A DNA stretch of 23,203 nucleotides from Firmicutes bacterium UBA1768 (GTDB taxonomy: Bacteria; Bacillota; Clostridia; Peptostreptococcales; Anaerovoracaceae): positions 4,985-28,187 of the forward strand of contig DCGW01000048.1 of the NCBI GenBank assembly GCA_002315335.1, given 5' to 3'. Under the pieces are notes generated by a model. The model saw nothing but the letters and a program-made list of their open reading frames with translations, was not told the origin of the DNA and ran no database searches. Made by a program: the position numbers and the translations under genes. Of this stretch, positions 1 to 7,937 are shown piece after piece. Each line of letters starts with the position of its first letter. Positions within the stretch are counted from its first letter, which is position 1.

Positions 1-998
1 TCACAATCAACAAGGTTTGCGGATCAGGTCTCAGAGCTGTCAGCCTCGCTGCACAGATTATTAAAGCCGGCGACGCAGACATCATCGTTTGCGGCGGTAC
101 AGAATCTATGTCAGGCTCACCATATATCGTTCCATCAGGCAGATGGGGACAGAAAATGGGCGACGGCAAATACGTTGACCTTATGATTAAGGATGGTCTT
201 TCAGACTTCTTCTATGGTCACCACATGGGCGTAACCGCAGAAAACGTAGCAAGAGAATGGGGCATTTCAAGAGAAGACATGGACGCACTCGCAGTTGAAT
301 CTCAGAAGAGAGCGACAGCGGCAATTCAGGCAGGCAAGTTCAAGAACGAAATCGTTCCTGTAGCTGTTTTCCAGAAAAAAGGCGATCCAATAGTATTTGA
401 TACAGACGAATATCCAAAGCCAGGCTCAAATATTGAAAAAATTTCAAAGCTTCAGCCTGCATTCACAAAGGATGGAACAGTAACAGCTGCCAATGCTTCA
501 GGCATTAACGACGGCGCTGCAGCTTTCATCTTAATGTCAAAGGAAAAGGCTGAGGAGCTCGGTCTTAAGCCTCTCTGCACAATCAAAGCCTATGCTTCAG
601 GCGGAGTAGACCCGAGAGTAATGGGCACAGGCCCTATCCCAGCTTGCCGTAAGGTTCTCAAGAAGGCTGAACTCGAGGTTGACGACCTTGACCTCATCGA
701 GTCAAACGAAGCCTTCGCTGCACAGGCATTAGCAGTTTCAAGAACCCTTGGTTTTGACAGCAGCATAACAAATGTTAACGGCGGAGCTATCGCACTTGGT
801 CACCCAATCGGTGCATCAGGCGGCAGAATTCTCTGTACTCTCCTTTACGAAATGATAAAGAGAGACGTCAAGCTCGGTCTTGCAACACTCTGTATCGGAG
901 GCGGCATGGGAACAGCAATGGTCATCGAAAGGGAAGAAGGCAAGAGCACAAAGGCTGAAAGACTTGAAGCAAAAGCAAAGGCTGTAAAGGAAGACTAA
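1..998 (+). CDS. thlA: Acetyl-CoA acetyltransferase (thiolase), 5' end outside window
   Basis: Condenses two acetyl-CoA to acetoacetyl-CoA (or the reverse) in the cytoplasm, the entry to butyrate/C4 metabolism in clostridia. The reading frame is open from the first full codon at base 3, so the gene starts upstream. The nucleophile cysteine is in VCGSGL at 18-20, and the acid/base elements are GHPIGASGG and [11 protein letters not shown] near the C-terminus. About 331 residues are visible. The family's active Cys is usually near residue 88, so roughly 80-90 residues are missing. After the usual end at about AMVIERE there is an extra, charged tail rich in Lys, Ala and Glu (about 18 residues). 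Family assignment is firm. Biosynthetic versus degradative role cannot be told from this sequence, and its operon partners, if any, lie upstream. A terminator follows at once. Confidence 0.93.
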   Translation, partial: TINKVCGSGLRAVSLAAQIIKAGDADIIVCGGTESMSGSPYIVPSGRWGQKMGDGKYVDLMIKDGLSDFFYGHHMGVTAENVAREWGISREDMDALAVESQKRATAAIQAGKFKNEIVPVAVFQKKGDPIVFDTDEYPKPGSNIEKISKLQPAFTKDGTVTAANASGINDGAAAFILMSKEKAEELGLKPLCTIKAYASGGVDPRVMGTGPIPACRKVLKKAELEVDDLDLIESNEAFAAQALAVSRTLGFDSSITNVNGGAIALGHPIGASGGRILCTLLYEMIKRDVKLGLATLCIGGGMGTAMVIEREEGKSTKAERLEAKAKAVKED

Positions 999-1036
999 GC
1001 GAAAATATCACTATTCGATAAAAATGTGAATTTGAA

Positions 1037-1070
1037 AAGGCTATGGCAGAAATGCCATAGCCTTAACTTT
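1037..1070 (+). terminator. Intrinsic terminator after the thiolase gene
   Basis: Perfect 11-bp stem, AAGGCTATGGC (1037-1047) with its complement at 1054-1064, 6-nt loop AGAAAT, followed by a modest T-rich stretch (AACTTTGTGTT). It lies 38 bases after the thiolase stop and ahead of the his promoter, so it separates the two transcription units. Confidence 0.8.
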
Positions 1071-1114
1071 GTGTTGAGCATGGGTATAAGCTGAAAAAAA
1101 CAAGAAGAAAAAGC

Positions 1115-1143
1115 TTGACTTTATCGCACTAAAGTGATAAACT
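1115..1143 (+). promoter_or_regulatory. Promoter of the his operon
   Basis: A sigma-A-like promoter: -35 TTGACT at 1115-1120, 17-bp spacer, -10 TAAACT at 1138-1143. Expected start of transcription is near 1150, giving a leader of about 120 nt before the hisZG start. The spacer is almost entirely filled by the palindrome described at 1120-1141. Confidence 0.6.
1120..1141 (+). promoter_or_regulatory. Candidate operator in the his promoter spacer
   Basis: Near-palindrome lying between the -35 and -10 boxes. Left half TTTATC, two unpaired bases, ACT; centre AA; right half AGT, GATAAA. The inner CACT-AA-AGTG is also symmetric. A repressor bound here would block RNA polymerase. TrpR-like YerC/HisR regulators have been proposed for his operons in Gram-positive bacteria; that this site belongs to one of them is inference only. 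Confidence 0.4.
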
Positions 1144-1149
1144 AATGAA

Positions 1150-1232
1150 GCTGACGAAAAGTCCTGAATTTCAGGGAAAATCAGCCATAATAATTATCAA
1201 TACTACATAGTTGTCGATAAATCCACGACTAT
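1150..1232 (+). promoter_or_regulatory. Structured leader of the his operon
   Basis: Two hairpins are visible between the predicted transcription start and the first gene. One is nested: outer GCTGA/TCAGC (1150-1154 with 1181-1185), inner CCTGAA/TTCAGG (1163-1168 with 1170-1175). The second pairs ATAGTTGT (1207-1214) with ACGACTAT (1225-1232), one G-U pair, 10-nt loop. Neither is followed by a T-run, and I see no T-box sequence and no histidine-codon-rich leader peptide, so attenuation is not supported. Confidence 0.35.
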
Positions 1233-1271
1233 TTGCTGATAAAAAACCAATGCAAACGAAAGGAAATAATC

Positions 1272-2855
1272 ATGCTGATTGATGAAAAAGATTTAAAGCG
1301 AGAAGAGAGCGCAATATTCAGACTACGTTCCCTTTATCAGGGCAAGGGATATTCAAGATATAAGATGAGCAAGTTTGAGGAATATGACTTGTATGTCAGA
1401 AACAAGGATTTTTTGGTATCAGACAATATCATCACCTTTACCGATACCAACGGCAAGCTTTTAGCGTTAAAGCCGGACGTTACCCTCTCAATAATCAAAA
1501 ACTCCAAAGAGGTTAAGGGCGAGGTTCAAAAGGTTTATTACAACGAAAATGTATATCGTGTAACAAGAAAAACCGGGAGCTATGGTGAAATCTCGCAGAC
1601 AGGTATAGAATGCTTCGGAGATATTACCAGAGAAAATATTGCAGAAGTAACCCTGCTCGCTGCAAAGAGCCTCGAAACAATAGCAGACGATTACAAGCTG
1701 GATCTGTCGCATATGGGCTTGATTTCAGGTCTTCTCGACCAATATATTCTCAGCGATGCGGATATAGAAGCTATACTTAATTACATCAGAGAAAAGAACA
1801 GTCACGATTTGCTGTCACTCAACACTCTGCCAGACGATCTGTTAAAAAAGCTGGAAATAATAATAAATTCATACGGAAAGCTCTCAGATGTACTGCCAAA
1901 ACTGGAAAAAATTTCCAGCGGAACAAGGATGAAGGCAGCGCTCGAGGAGATAAAAGCAGTATTAAAGGTACTTGAGACAGAAGGTCTCAGCGATAAAATC
2001 GATGTGGATTTCTCCATTGCCAACGACATGAACTATTACAGCGGCATTGTATTTCAGGGCTTTATCCCGGGAATACCAACCTCTGTTCTATCAGGCGGAA
2101 GCTACGACAATCTCATGAAGAAGCTTGGCAAGACCAGCTCGGGTATAGGCTTTGCGGTTTATCTTAATCTTCTCGAAAGGCTGGACGACCCAGAGCCTGA
2201 GGCAGTAAGGAACACAGACAAGATAATGCTTAATGTGGCGCTTCCAAAGGGCAGACTCGGTGACTCAGTATACGAGATGTTTGAAAAAGCGGGATTTGAG
2301 TGCCCCGGCTTCCGCGACAAGGGAAGAAAGCTGATATTTGAAAACAAGGAAGTAGGCATCAGATACTTCTGGGTTAAGCCATCAGATGTAGCAATTTATG
2401 TCGAAAGAGGAGCGGCAGACATAGGCGTTGCCGGTAAGGATATTTTATTAGAGTATAATCCGGATATTCATGAGCTTCTCGACCTTAAGGTGGGAATTTG
2501 CCGAATGGCGGTTGCCGCGGAAAAGGGATATAAAGAGCAGGCAGAAAAGACTTTAAGAGTAGCAACAAAATTTGTAAATATTGCAAAAGAATACTACGCG
2601 CAGAAGGGTCGAGATATAGACATAATCAAGCTCAACGGCTCTATAGAGCTGGCGCCTATCCTCGGTCTTTCAGACGTTATTGTTGATATAGTTGAAAGCG
2701 GAAACACACTCAAAGCCAATAACCTTGAGCCTATAGAAGAAATTCTGCCTATCAGCGCAAGGCTTATTGCGAACAAAACCTCCTTTGAGTTCAAGACAGA
2801 GAAGATAGAACAGGTTATGACGGGGCTTAAAAAACAAATAGGAGAAAACAGGTAA
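1272..2855 (+). CDS. hisZG: HisZ-HisG fusion: ATP phosphoribosyltransferase, regulatory and catalytic parts in one chain
   Basis: First step of histidine synthesis: ATP + PRPP to phosphoribosyl-ATP. Residues 1 to about 310 are HisZ, the HisRS-like regulatory subunit (LKPDVT at 66-71, LSGGSYDNL at 273-281 and a following GIGFAV). Residues about 319-527 are short-form HisG, starting MLNVALPKGRLG and carrying the PRPP-binding loop around ESGNTL (475-480). The two are joined by an acidic linker (DDPEPE) with no stop or frame change. The short HisG family needs HisZ for activity and normally has it as a separate protein. I chose ATG 1272 because AGGA lies 7 nt upstream; an in-frame TTG at 1233 would add 13 residues with no ribosome site. 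ATG 2226 could in principle start HisG alone, but the nearest AAGGAA is 13 nt away. First gene of the operon; its stop overlaps hisD. Confidence 0.93.
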   Translation: MLIDEKDLKREESAIFRLRSLYQGKGYSRYKMSKFEEYDLYVRNKDFLVSDNIITFTDTNGKLLALKPDVTLSIIKNSKEVKGEVQKVYYNENVYRVTRKTGSYGEISQTGIECFGDITRENIAEVTLLAAKSLETIADDYKLDLSHMGLISGLLDQYILSDADIEAILNYIREKNSHDLLSLNTLPDDLLKKLEIIINSYGKLSDVLPKLEKISSGTRMKAALEEIKAVLKVLETEGLSDKIDVDFSIANDMNYYSGIVFQGFIPGIPTSVLSGGSYDNLMKKLGKTSSGIGFAVYLNLLERLDDPEPEAVRNTDKIMLNVALPKGRLGDSVYEMFEKAGFECPGFRDKGRKLIFENKEVGIRYFWVKPSDVAIYVERGAADIGVAGKDILLEYNPDIHELLDLKVGICRMAVAAEKGYKEQAEKTLRVATKFVNIAKEYYAQKGRDIDIIKLNGSIELAPILGLSDVIVDIVESGNTLKANNLEPIEEILPISARLIANKTSFEFKTEKIEQVMTGLKKQIGENR

Positions 2856-4120
2856 TGATGAAGATATTAAGAGCGGAAACTGCCTCAAGAGACGAAATCT
2901 TTGCAAGAGCGGTTGCCGAAGTAGATGTAGAAAAGGTCGTCTTCGACATAATTGCAGACGTAAGGAAAAGAGGCGACGAAGCGTTATTCTACTATAACGA
3001 AAAATTTGACAAGGCCAAGCTGACTGAGCTTAGAGTAACTAAGGAAGAAATAGAGGCCGCATATAAGGAAACTGAACCGGAATTTCTGGAAATAATTAAA
3101 AAAGCAGCTAAAAATATCACAGCATTCCACTCAAATCAGGTGAGAAAGGGTTTTGAAATAAAGGGAGAAGACGGAGTAATATTAGGCCAGAAAATCACCC
3201 CTATTGAGGCTGTTGGTCTATACGTGCCGGGGGGAACCGCTTGTTACCCTTCAACTGTACTCATGGACAGCATTCCTGCTAAGATTGCAGGCTGCTCGAG
3301 AATTCAGATAATAACCCCGCCGGGAGCTGATGGAAAGATTGACAGCAAAATCCTCGTTGCGGCTGATATTGCCGGAGTTACCGACATTTTCAAGGTAGGC
3401 GGAGCTCAGGGAGTAGCGGCGCTCGCTTACGGTACAGAAAGTATTCCTAAGGTAGACACGATTGTTGGTCCGGGAAATGCCTTTGTTGCAGAGGCAAAGC
3501 GACAGGTTTTTGGCAGAGTTTCAATAGATATGATAGCCGGGCCGAGTGAAGTAATGGTAATTGCAGACGAGAGCGCAAATGTTGAATGGCTGGCTGCGGA
3601 CCTGCTTTCTCAGGCAGAGCACGACAAGATGGCTTCAGCAGTGCTGTTGACAGACAGCGAAAGTCTTGCCGAGGCGGTTGCAAAGGAGGTTGACAGACAG
3701 GCTGCCCTTCTGCCTCGTTCTGAAATAGCGGAAACGTCAATTAATAATAACGGAAAAATTATCATCTGCGAAATGGCAGAAGCGATAGACCTTGCAAACG
3801 AGCTTGCACCGGAGCACTTAGAGCTCTGCGTAAAGGATCCGTTCAAAATGCTCGACTCCATTAACAACGCAGGGTCGGTATTCTTAGGAAACTACTGTCC
3901 GGAGCCATTAGGCGACTATATGGCAGGTCCGAACCACACGCTTCCTACAGGTGGTACGGCAAGGTTTTCAAACCCGCTTTCGGTTGACGACTTTATAAAA
4001 AAGACACAATATAGCTATTATACGCCAGAAGCGCTGGAAAAGATTGCCGACCAGGTCGCATATTTTGCAAGAAAAGAAGGTCTTGAGGCTCACGCAAGAA
4101 GTGTTCTCAAGAGGAAATAA
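2855..4120 (+). CDS. hisD: Histidinol dehydrogenase
   Basis: Last two oxidations of histidine synthesis, histidinol to histidine with two NAD+; a cytoplasmic zinc enzyme. All key residues are present. Zinc ligands are Gln253 and His256 (SQAEHD), Asp354 (LGDY) and His413 (EAHARS); the catalytic pair is Glu320-His321 (PEHLEL). The length of 421 residues is normal. The ATG at 2855 shares one base with the hisZG stop (TAATG), and AGGAG lies 10 nt upstream. A second ATG follows directly at 2858. The overlap points to translational coupling. No anomalies are seen. Confidence 0.97.
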   Translation: MMKILRAETASRDEIFARAVAEVDVEKVVFDIIADVRKRGDEALFYYNEKFDKAKLTELRVTKEEIEAAYKETEPEFLEIIKKAAKNITAFHSNQVRKGFEIKGEDGVILGQKITPIEAVGLYVPGGTACYPSTVLMDSIPAKIAGCSRIQIITPPGADGKIDSKILVAADIAGVTDIFKVGGAQGVAALAYGTESIPKVDTIVGPGNAFVAEAKRQVFGRVSIDMIAGPSEVMVIADESANVEWLAADLLSQAEHDKMASAVLLTDSESLAEAVAKEVDRQAALLPRSEIAETSINNNGKIIICEMAEAIDLANELAPEHLELCVKDPFKMLDSINNAGSVFLGNYCPEPLGDYMAGPNHTLPTGGTARFSNPLSVDDFIKKTQYSYYTPEALEKIADQVAYFARKEGLEAHARSVLKRK

Positions 4121-4132
4121 GAGAGAAGTACA

Positions 4133-5197
4133 ATGAGTAGATTTTTAAATGAGCGGTTCAGGACTATAGAGGAATACACCCCAGGAGAACAGCCCCAGAA
4201 CATGCACGAATTTGTAAAGCTTAACACTAACGAGTCACCCTTTCCGCCGTCACCCGGAGTGATTGCAGCGGTAAATGGGGCAGAGGCCGAAAAGCTAAGG
4301 CTCTATTGTGACCCTGACTGCAAGGTTCTCATTTCAAAGATGGCGAAGCTTTATGGTGTTGGGCAAGAAAACATTTTCCTGTCGAACGGCTCAGACGATA
4401 TTCTGAATTTTATCTTTATGATATTCTGCGATGACGGAGTCGTTTATCCGGAAATCAGCTACGGCTTTTACAAGGTATATGCGGAGCTGCACGGTGTAAA
4501 GGATATAAAGGTACCACTAAAGAAGGATTTTTCTTTAGATCCTGCCGACTACTGCGGAGCAGGAAAAACCGTAGTTATAGCGAACCCAAACGCCCCGACA
4601 GGAAGGGCTATCGGGCTTGACGAAATAGAAAAAATCCTCAAATCAAATCCGGACAACCTTGTGGTAATAGACGAGGCCTATGTTGATTTTGGCGGAGAAT
4701 CGGCTGTGAAGCTGACTAAAAAATACGAAAACCTGTTGGTAGTTCAAACCTTTTCAAAGTCGAGAAGCATGGCGGGAGCAAGGCTGGGCTTTGCGGTTGG
4801 AGCGGCGCCGATAATCGCTGACCTTACAAAAATAAAGTATTCGACAAACCCGTACAACATCAACAGACTCACTCAGGCGGCAGCATGTGCGGCGATTGAT
4901 GAGGATGAGTATTATAGGGCAAACGCAAAGCTGATAATGGAAAACAGAGAATATACTTCTACAGAGTTACAAAAGCTGGGATTTGAAGTTATTCCTTCCA
5001 AGGCGAACTTTATATTTGCAAAGTCAGACAAAATAGACGGCGAAGAGCTATACCAGCTGCTCAAAGAAAAAAAGATATTGATAAGACACTTTACTATTCC
5101 TGCCATTAGCCAGTATAATAGAATTACTATTGGAACGAGAGACCAGATGGACATATTTTTAGAAGCAGTAAAAGAAATTCTGAAAAGGAGAATCTGA
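4133..5197 (+). CDS. hisC: Histidinol-phosphate aminotransferase
   Basis: PLP-dependent transfer of an amino group from glutamate to imidazole-acetol phosphate. Fold type I aminotransferase of 354 residues, a normal length. The PLP lysine is Lys209 in TFSKSRSMAGARLGF. The substrate-binding NTNESPFPPSP is near residue 30, and the cofactor elements NPNAPTG and DEAYVDFGG follow the family order. Starts 12 nt after hisD with a weak ribosome site (GAGAGAAG). Its TGA stop shares a base with the hisB ATG, so hisB is probably translated by coupling. It sits inside the his operon, which makes an aromatic-aminotransferase role less likely as the main job. Confidence 0.95.
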   Translation: MSRFLNERFRTIEEYTPGEQPQNMHEFVKLNTNESPFPPSPGVIAAVNGAEAEKLRLYCDPDCKVLISKMAKLYGVGQENIFLSNGSDDILNFIFMIFCDDGVVYPEISYGFYKVYAELHGVKDIKVPLKKDFSLDPADYCGAGKTVVIANPNAPTGRAIGLDEIEKILKSNPDNLVVIDEAYVDFGGESAVKLTKKYENLLVVQTFSKSRSMAGARLGFAVGAAPIIADLTKIKYSTNPYNINRLTQAAACAAIDEDEYYRANAKLIMENREYTSTELQKLGFEVIPSKANFIFAKSDKIDGEELYQLLKEKKILIRHFTIPAISQYNRITIGTRDQMDIFLEAVKEILKRRI

Positions 5198-5784
5198 TGA
5201 GAAAAGCGGAAATAAAAAGAGAAACCAAGGAAACAAATATCAGCCTTTCACTGATTATTGAGGGGAGCGGCAAATCAAAGCTCGACACAGGAGTGGGGTT
5301 TTTAGATCATATGTTAGACCTTTTCGCAAAGCATGGTCGCTTTGACCTGAGTATCAGCTGCAAGGGAGATACCGACGTTGATGACCACCATAGTGTTGAG
5401 GACATAGGTATCTGCTTAGGTCAGGCTTTTGCTCAGGCACTTGGTGATAAGAGAGGAATAAAAAGATATGCCGACATAAGCTTGCCGATGGACGAAGCGC
5501 TTATGCTTTGCGCTGTCGACATTTCAGGAAGAGGTTTTTTAGGATATAATGTTGAAGTTCCAACAGAAAAGGTAGGAAGCTTAGATACCCAGCTTATAGA
5601 AGAGTTTTTCTCCGCATTTACCAGAGAAGGCGGAATAACACTTCACTTTAAAGAGCTGGCAGGTAAGAATTCCCACCACATCATCGAAGCGTGCTTTAAG
5701 GCCTTAGGCAGAACTATGAGAGCTGCCTGTGAGATAGATCCTGCTTTTGCAGACGAAATCCCTTCATCTAAGGGCCTTATATAA
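5197..5784 (+). CDS. hisB: Imidazoleglycerol-phosphate dehydratase
   Basis: Dehydrates imidazoleglycerol phosphate to imidazole-acetol phosphate; a manganese enzyme that forms large oligomers. At 195 residues it is the monofunctional form and has no histidinol-phosphatase domain. Metal ligands lie in DDHHSVED (His64, His65, Glu68) and NSHHIIEA (His160, His161, Glu164), two halves of an internal duplication. Start ATG 5197 overlaps the hisC stop, with AAGGAG at 5185-5190. Because the phosphatase part is absent and no hisJ or hisN is nearby, the dephosphorylation step must be encoded elsewhere. Confidence 0.96.
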   Translation: MRKAEIKRETKETNISLSLIIEGSGKSKLDTGVGFLDHMLDLFAKHGRFDLSISCKGDTDVDDHHSVEDIGICLGQAFAQALGDKRGIKRYADISLPMDEALMLCAVDISGRGFLGYNVEVPTEKVGSLDTQLIEEFFSAFTREGGITLHFKELAGKNSHHIIEACFKALGRTMRAACEIDPAFADEIPSSKGLI

Positions 5785-5794
5785 AGGAGAAACC

Positions 5795-6412
5795 ATGATT
5801 GCAATAATTGATTATGGGGTAGGCAACATTTTTTCGCTCTACTCCTCGTTTAAATTTATCGGGGCAGATGCGGTACTGACCTCTGATGTAGAAGAAATCA
5901 GAAGAGCCGACAAAATAATTCTGCCGGGGGTAGGCGCTTTTGCCGATGCTGCAGAAAAGCTCAGGCAGACGGGCCTTGATAAGATAGTATTAGAAGAAAC
6001 TGCGAAGGGTAAGCCGCTGTTAGGCATTTGCCTCGGGATGCAGCTGCTCTTTGAAAAGAGCTATGAATACGGCGAACACGAAGGTCTTGGACTTATAAAA
6101 GGGTCCGTAAAGCCCATACAGCCAGTAGTTCCGGAAGGGTATAAAATCCCGCATATAGGGTGGAATGAGCTTCACTTCCCAAAAGGAAAGGAAAAGAGCC
6201 CTATTTTTAAATACACAAACGAAAAAGACTTCGTATATTTTGTTCACTCCTTCTATGGGGCTGACTGCGAGGAACAGACAATAGCAACTACAGAGTACAG
6301 CGCAGAGCTTACCGCTGCGGTTCAGAACGGCAACGTTTACGGAACTCAGTTCCACCCGGAAAAGAGCGGCAGCGTAGGAATGGGCATACTCAGGGCCTTC
6401 TGCGAGCTATAG
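5795..6412 (+). CDS. hisH: Imidazoleglycerol-phosphate synthase, glutaminase subunit
   Basis: Class I glutamine amidotransferase that supplies ammonia through a channel to HisF. Catalytic triad Cys79 (GICLGMQ), His187 and Glu189 (FHPEKSG), all intact; 205 residues, normal. ATG 5795 was chosen because AAGGAG at 5784-5789 lies 5 nt before it and IAIIDYGVGN is the family's N-terminus; an in-frame upstream ATG at 5747 lies inside hisB and has no ribosome site. The gene is followed 13 nt later by hisF. In most his operons hisA lies between the two; here nothing does. Confidence 0.96.
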   Translation: MIAIIDYGVGNIFSLYSSFKFIGADAVLTSDVEEIRRADKIILPGVGAFADAAEKLRQTGLDKIVLEETAKGKPLLGICLGMQLLFEKSYEYGEHEGLGLIKGSVKPIQPVVPEGYKIPHIGWNELHFPKGKEKSPIFKYTNEKDFVYFVHSFYGADCEEQTIATTEYSAELTAAVQNGNVYGTQFHPEKSGSVGMGILRAFCEL

Positions 6413-6425
6413 AAAGGAGAGGACA

Positions 6426-7184
6426 ATGATAACCAAGAGAATAATTCCCTGTCTTGATGTAAAAGACGGCAGGGTTGTTAAGGGCGTCAACTTTTTAGGG
6501 CTGGCAGATGTTTCTTCTCCGGTAAAGCTGGCAAAGTTTTACAGCGAAAACGGTGCAGATGAGTTAGTGTTTTACGACATCACGGCTTCCTACGAAGGAA
6601 GAGCGCTGTTCATAGATATTTTGAGAGAGGTTGCGGAAACTATCTTTATTCCGCTGACAGTTGGCGGCGGTATAAACAGCCTTGACGACTTCGACAGAGT
6701 ATTAAAGTGCGGAGCGGATAAGGTTTCTGTTAACTCGGGTGCGATAAAGAACCCCGACCTCATCGCAGCTGCAGCACAGAAGTACGGAGACCAGTGCGTG
6801 GTGCTTTCGGCAGACGTAAAGAGAGTTGACGGTCACTTCTGCGTGTTTGCAAAGGGCGGCAGAGAAAATACTGGAATAGACGCACTTGAGTGGATAAAGA
6901 GAGGCGAGGAAAACGGCGCCGGAGAAATAGTAGTAAACTCGATAGACACCGACGGTGTGAAGGGCGGCTTTGATATTGAGCTGCTTAAGTCTGTAAACGA
7001 TATTGTAAATGTACCTGTTATCGCTTCGGGTGGAGCGGGTTCAATAGACCATTTTGTTGACCTGTTCAGAGAAATTCCTGATATTGATGCGGGACTTGCA
7101 GCTTCAATCTTCCACTTTGGCGAGGTTCAGATTTCAGACCTCAAGAAAAAGCTCAAGGATGAGGGCATAATCGTCAGGATATAG
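6426..7184 (+). CDS. hisF: Imidazoleglycerol-phosphate synthase, cyclase subunit
   Basis: Uses ammonia from HisH to convert PRFAR into imidazoleglycerol phosphate plus AICAR, the latter feeding the PurH step encoded downstream on the other strand. It is a (beta/alpha)8 barrel of 252 residues with both catalytic aspartates, Asp11 (CLDVKDG) and Asp130 (SADVKR), and the phosphate-binding glycines GGGINS and ASGGAGS. The N-terminus MITKRIIPCLD is typical HisF, not HisA. AAAGGAGAGG precedes the ATG. With hisA missing nearby, a second isomerase role for this barrel was considered, but the sequence looks like an ordinary HisF. Confidence 0.96.
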   Translation: MITKRIIPCLDVKDGRVVKGVNFLGLADVSSPVKLAKFYSENGADELVFYDITASYEGRALFIDILREVAETIFIPLTVGGGINSLDDFDRVLKCGADKVSVNSGAIKNPDLIAAAAQKYGDQCVVLSADVKRVDGHFCVFAKGGRENTGIDALEWIKRGEENGAGEIVVNSIDTDGVKGGFDIELLKSVNDIVNVPVIASGGAGSIDHFVDLFREIPDIDAGLAASIFHFGEVQISDLKKKLKDEGIIVRI

Positions 7185-7224
7185 CCTGTGGAAAAACTAT
7201 TAACAAAAATAAAAGGACAGAAAA

Positions 7225-7872
7225 ATGGATATTAATAAGCTGAAATTTGATGAAAAGGGACTTATCCCAGCTATAGTTGTTGACAACGAATCGGGAAAGG
7301 TTTTAACTCTTGCATATATGAACAAAGAGAGTCTGGATATTTCTCTTAAAGAAAAAAAGACCTGCTTCTGGTCACGCTCAAGACAGGAGCTTTGGCTCAA
7401 GGGAGAAACCTCAGGCAACTACCAGCACATTCAATCAATAACCGCCGATTGTGACGGCGACGCGCTGGTTGTAAAGGTAAAGAAGGACGGACCTGCCTGC
7501 CACACAGGCTCTGACTCCTGCTTCTTTGAAGAAATTCTCGGAACTCCGGTCAATGATGACTTTGCCGTTGCCGACCTCTACAAGCTGCTTCTCGGCAGAA
7601 AAAAGGATATGCCGGAGGGCTCTTACACCTCTTACCTTTTTGAAAAGGGTATCGATAAAATCTTAAAAAAGGTCGGAGAAGAGTGTACAGAGGTAATTAT
7701 TGCTTCCAAGGCTGATGATAAAAAAGAAACCATCTATGAGGTTGCCGACCTCATGTATCACGTTATGGTAATGATGGTAGAAATGGGTATCAGCGTTGAT
7801 GATGTAATGACCGAGTTAGCGTCACGCCATGTAATCGACCACAAGGTTAAGCAGGAAAAGATGACGAAATAA
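7225..7872 (+). CDS. hisI: Bifunctional phosphoribosyl-AMP cyclohydrolase / phosphoribosyl-ATP pyrophosphatase
   Basis: Performs steps 2 and 3 of the pathway. Residues 1 to about 105 are the HisI cyclohydrolase, with metal-binding DCDGD (75-79) and the Cys92, His93, Cys99 set (ACHTGSDSC). Residues about 115-207 are HisE pyrophosphatase, an all-alpha MazG-like fold with acidic motifs GEECTEV (151-157) and YEVAD (171-175). The HisI-HisE fusion (often written hisIE) is common. It starts 40 nt after hisF with AAAAGGACAG as ribosome site, the loosest junction in the operon, and is the last gene before the terminator. Confidence 0.96.
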   Translation: MDINKLKFDEKGLIPAIVVDNESGKVLTLAYMNKESLDISLKEKKTCFWSRSRQELWLKGETSGNYQHIQSITADCDGDALVVKVKKDGPACHTGSDSCFFEEILGTPVNDDFAVADLYKLLLGRKKDMPEGSYTSYLFEKGIDKILKKVGEECTEVIIASKADDKKETIYEVADLMYHVMVMMVEMGISVDDVMTELASRHVIDHKVKQEKMTK

Positions 7873-7895
7873 GCATCTTATATTGAAAGCACTAA

Positions 7896-7924
7896 AAAAC
7901 CCGCGTCCTTATAACGCGGGTTTT
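7896..7924. terminator. Bidirectional intrinsic terminator between his and pur operons
   Basis: Perfect 11-bp stem AAAACCCGCGT / ACGCGGGTTTT (7896-7906 with 7914-7924), 7-nt loop. It ends in TTTT on the plus strand and in a run of six T on the minus strand, so it can stop both converging operons. It lies 24 nt after the hisI stop and 14 nt beyond the purD stop. Confidence 0.9.
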
Positions 7925-7937
7925 GTCTGTCTAAAGT

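Noticed and set aside
1233..1271. In-frame TTG start 13 codons upstream of hisZG ATG
   Set aside because: No ribosome site before it, it falls within a leader hairpin, and ATG 1272 has AGGA at good spacing and fits the HisZ N-terminus.
1150..1271. T-box leader controlling the his operon
   Set aside because: No T-box core sequence, no antiterminator/terminator pair, and the leader is too short.
3447..3867. Long antisense frames opposite hisD, and similar ones opposite purD, purH, purL and the ywiB-like gene
   Set aside because: They are shadows of genes whose products are clearly identified; none has a ribosome site or a recognisable product.
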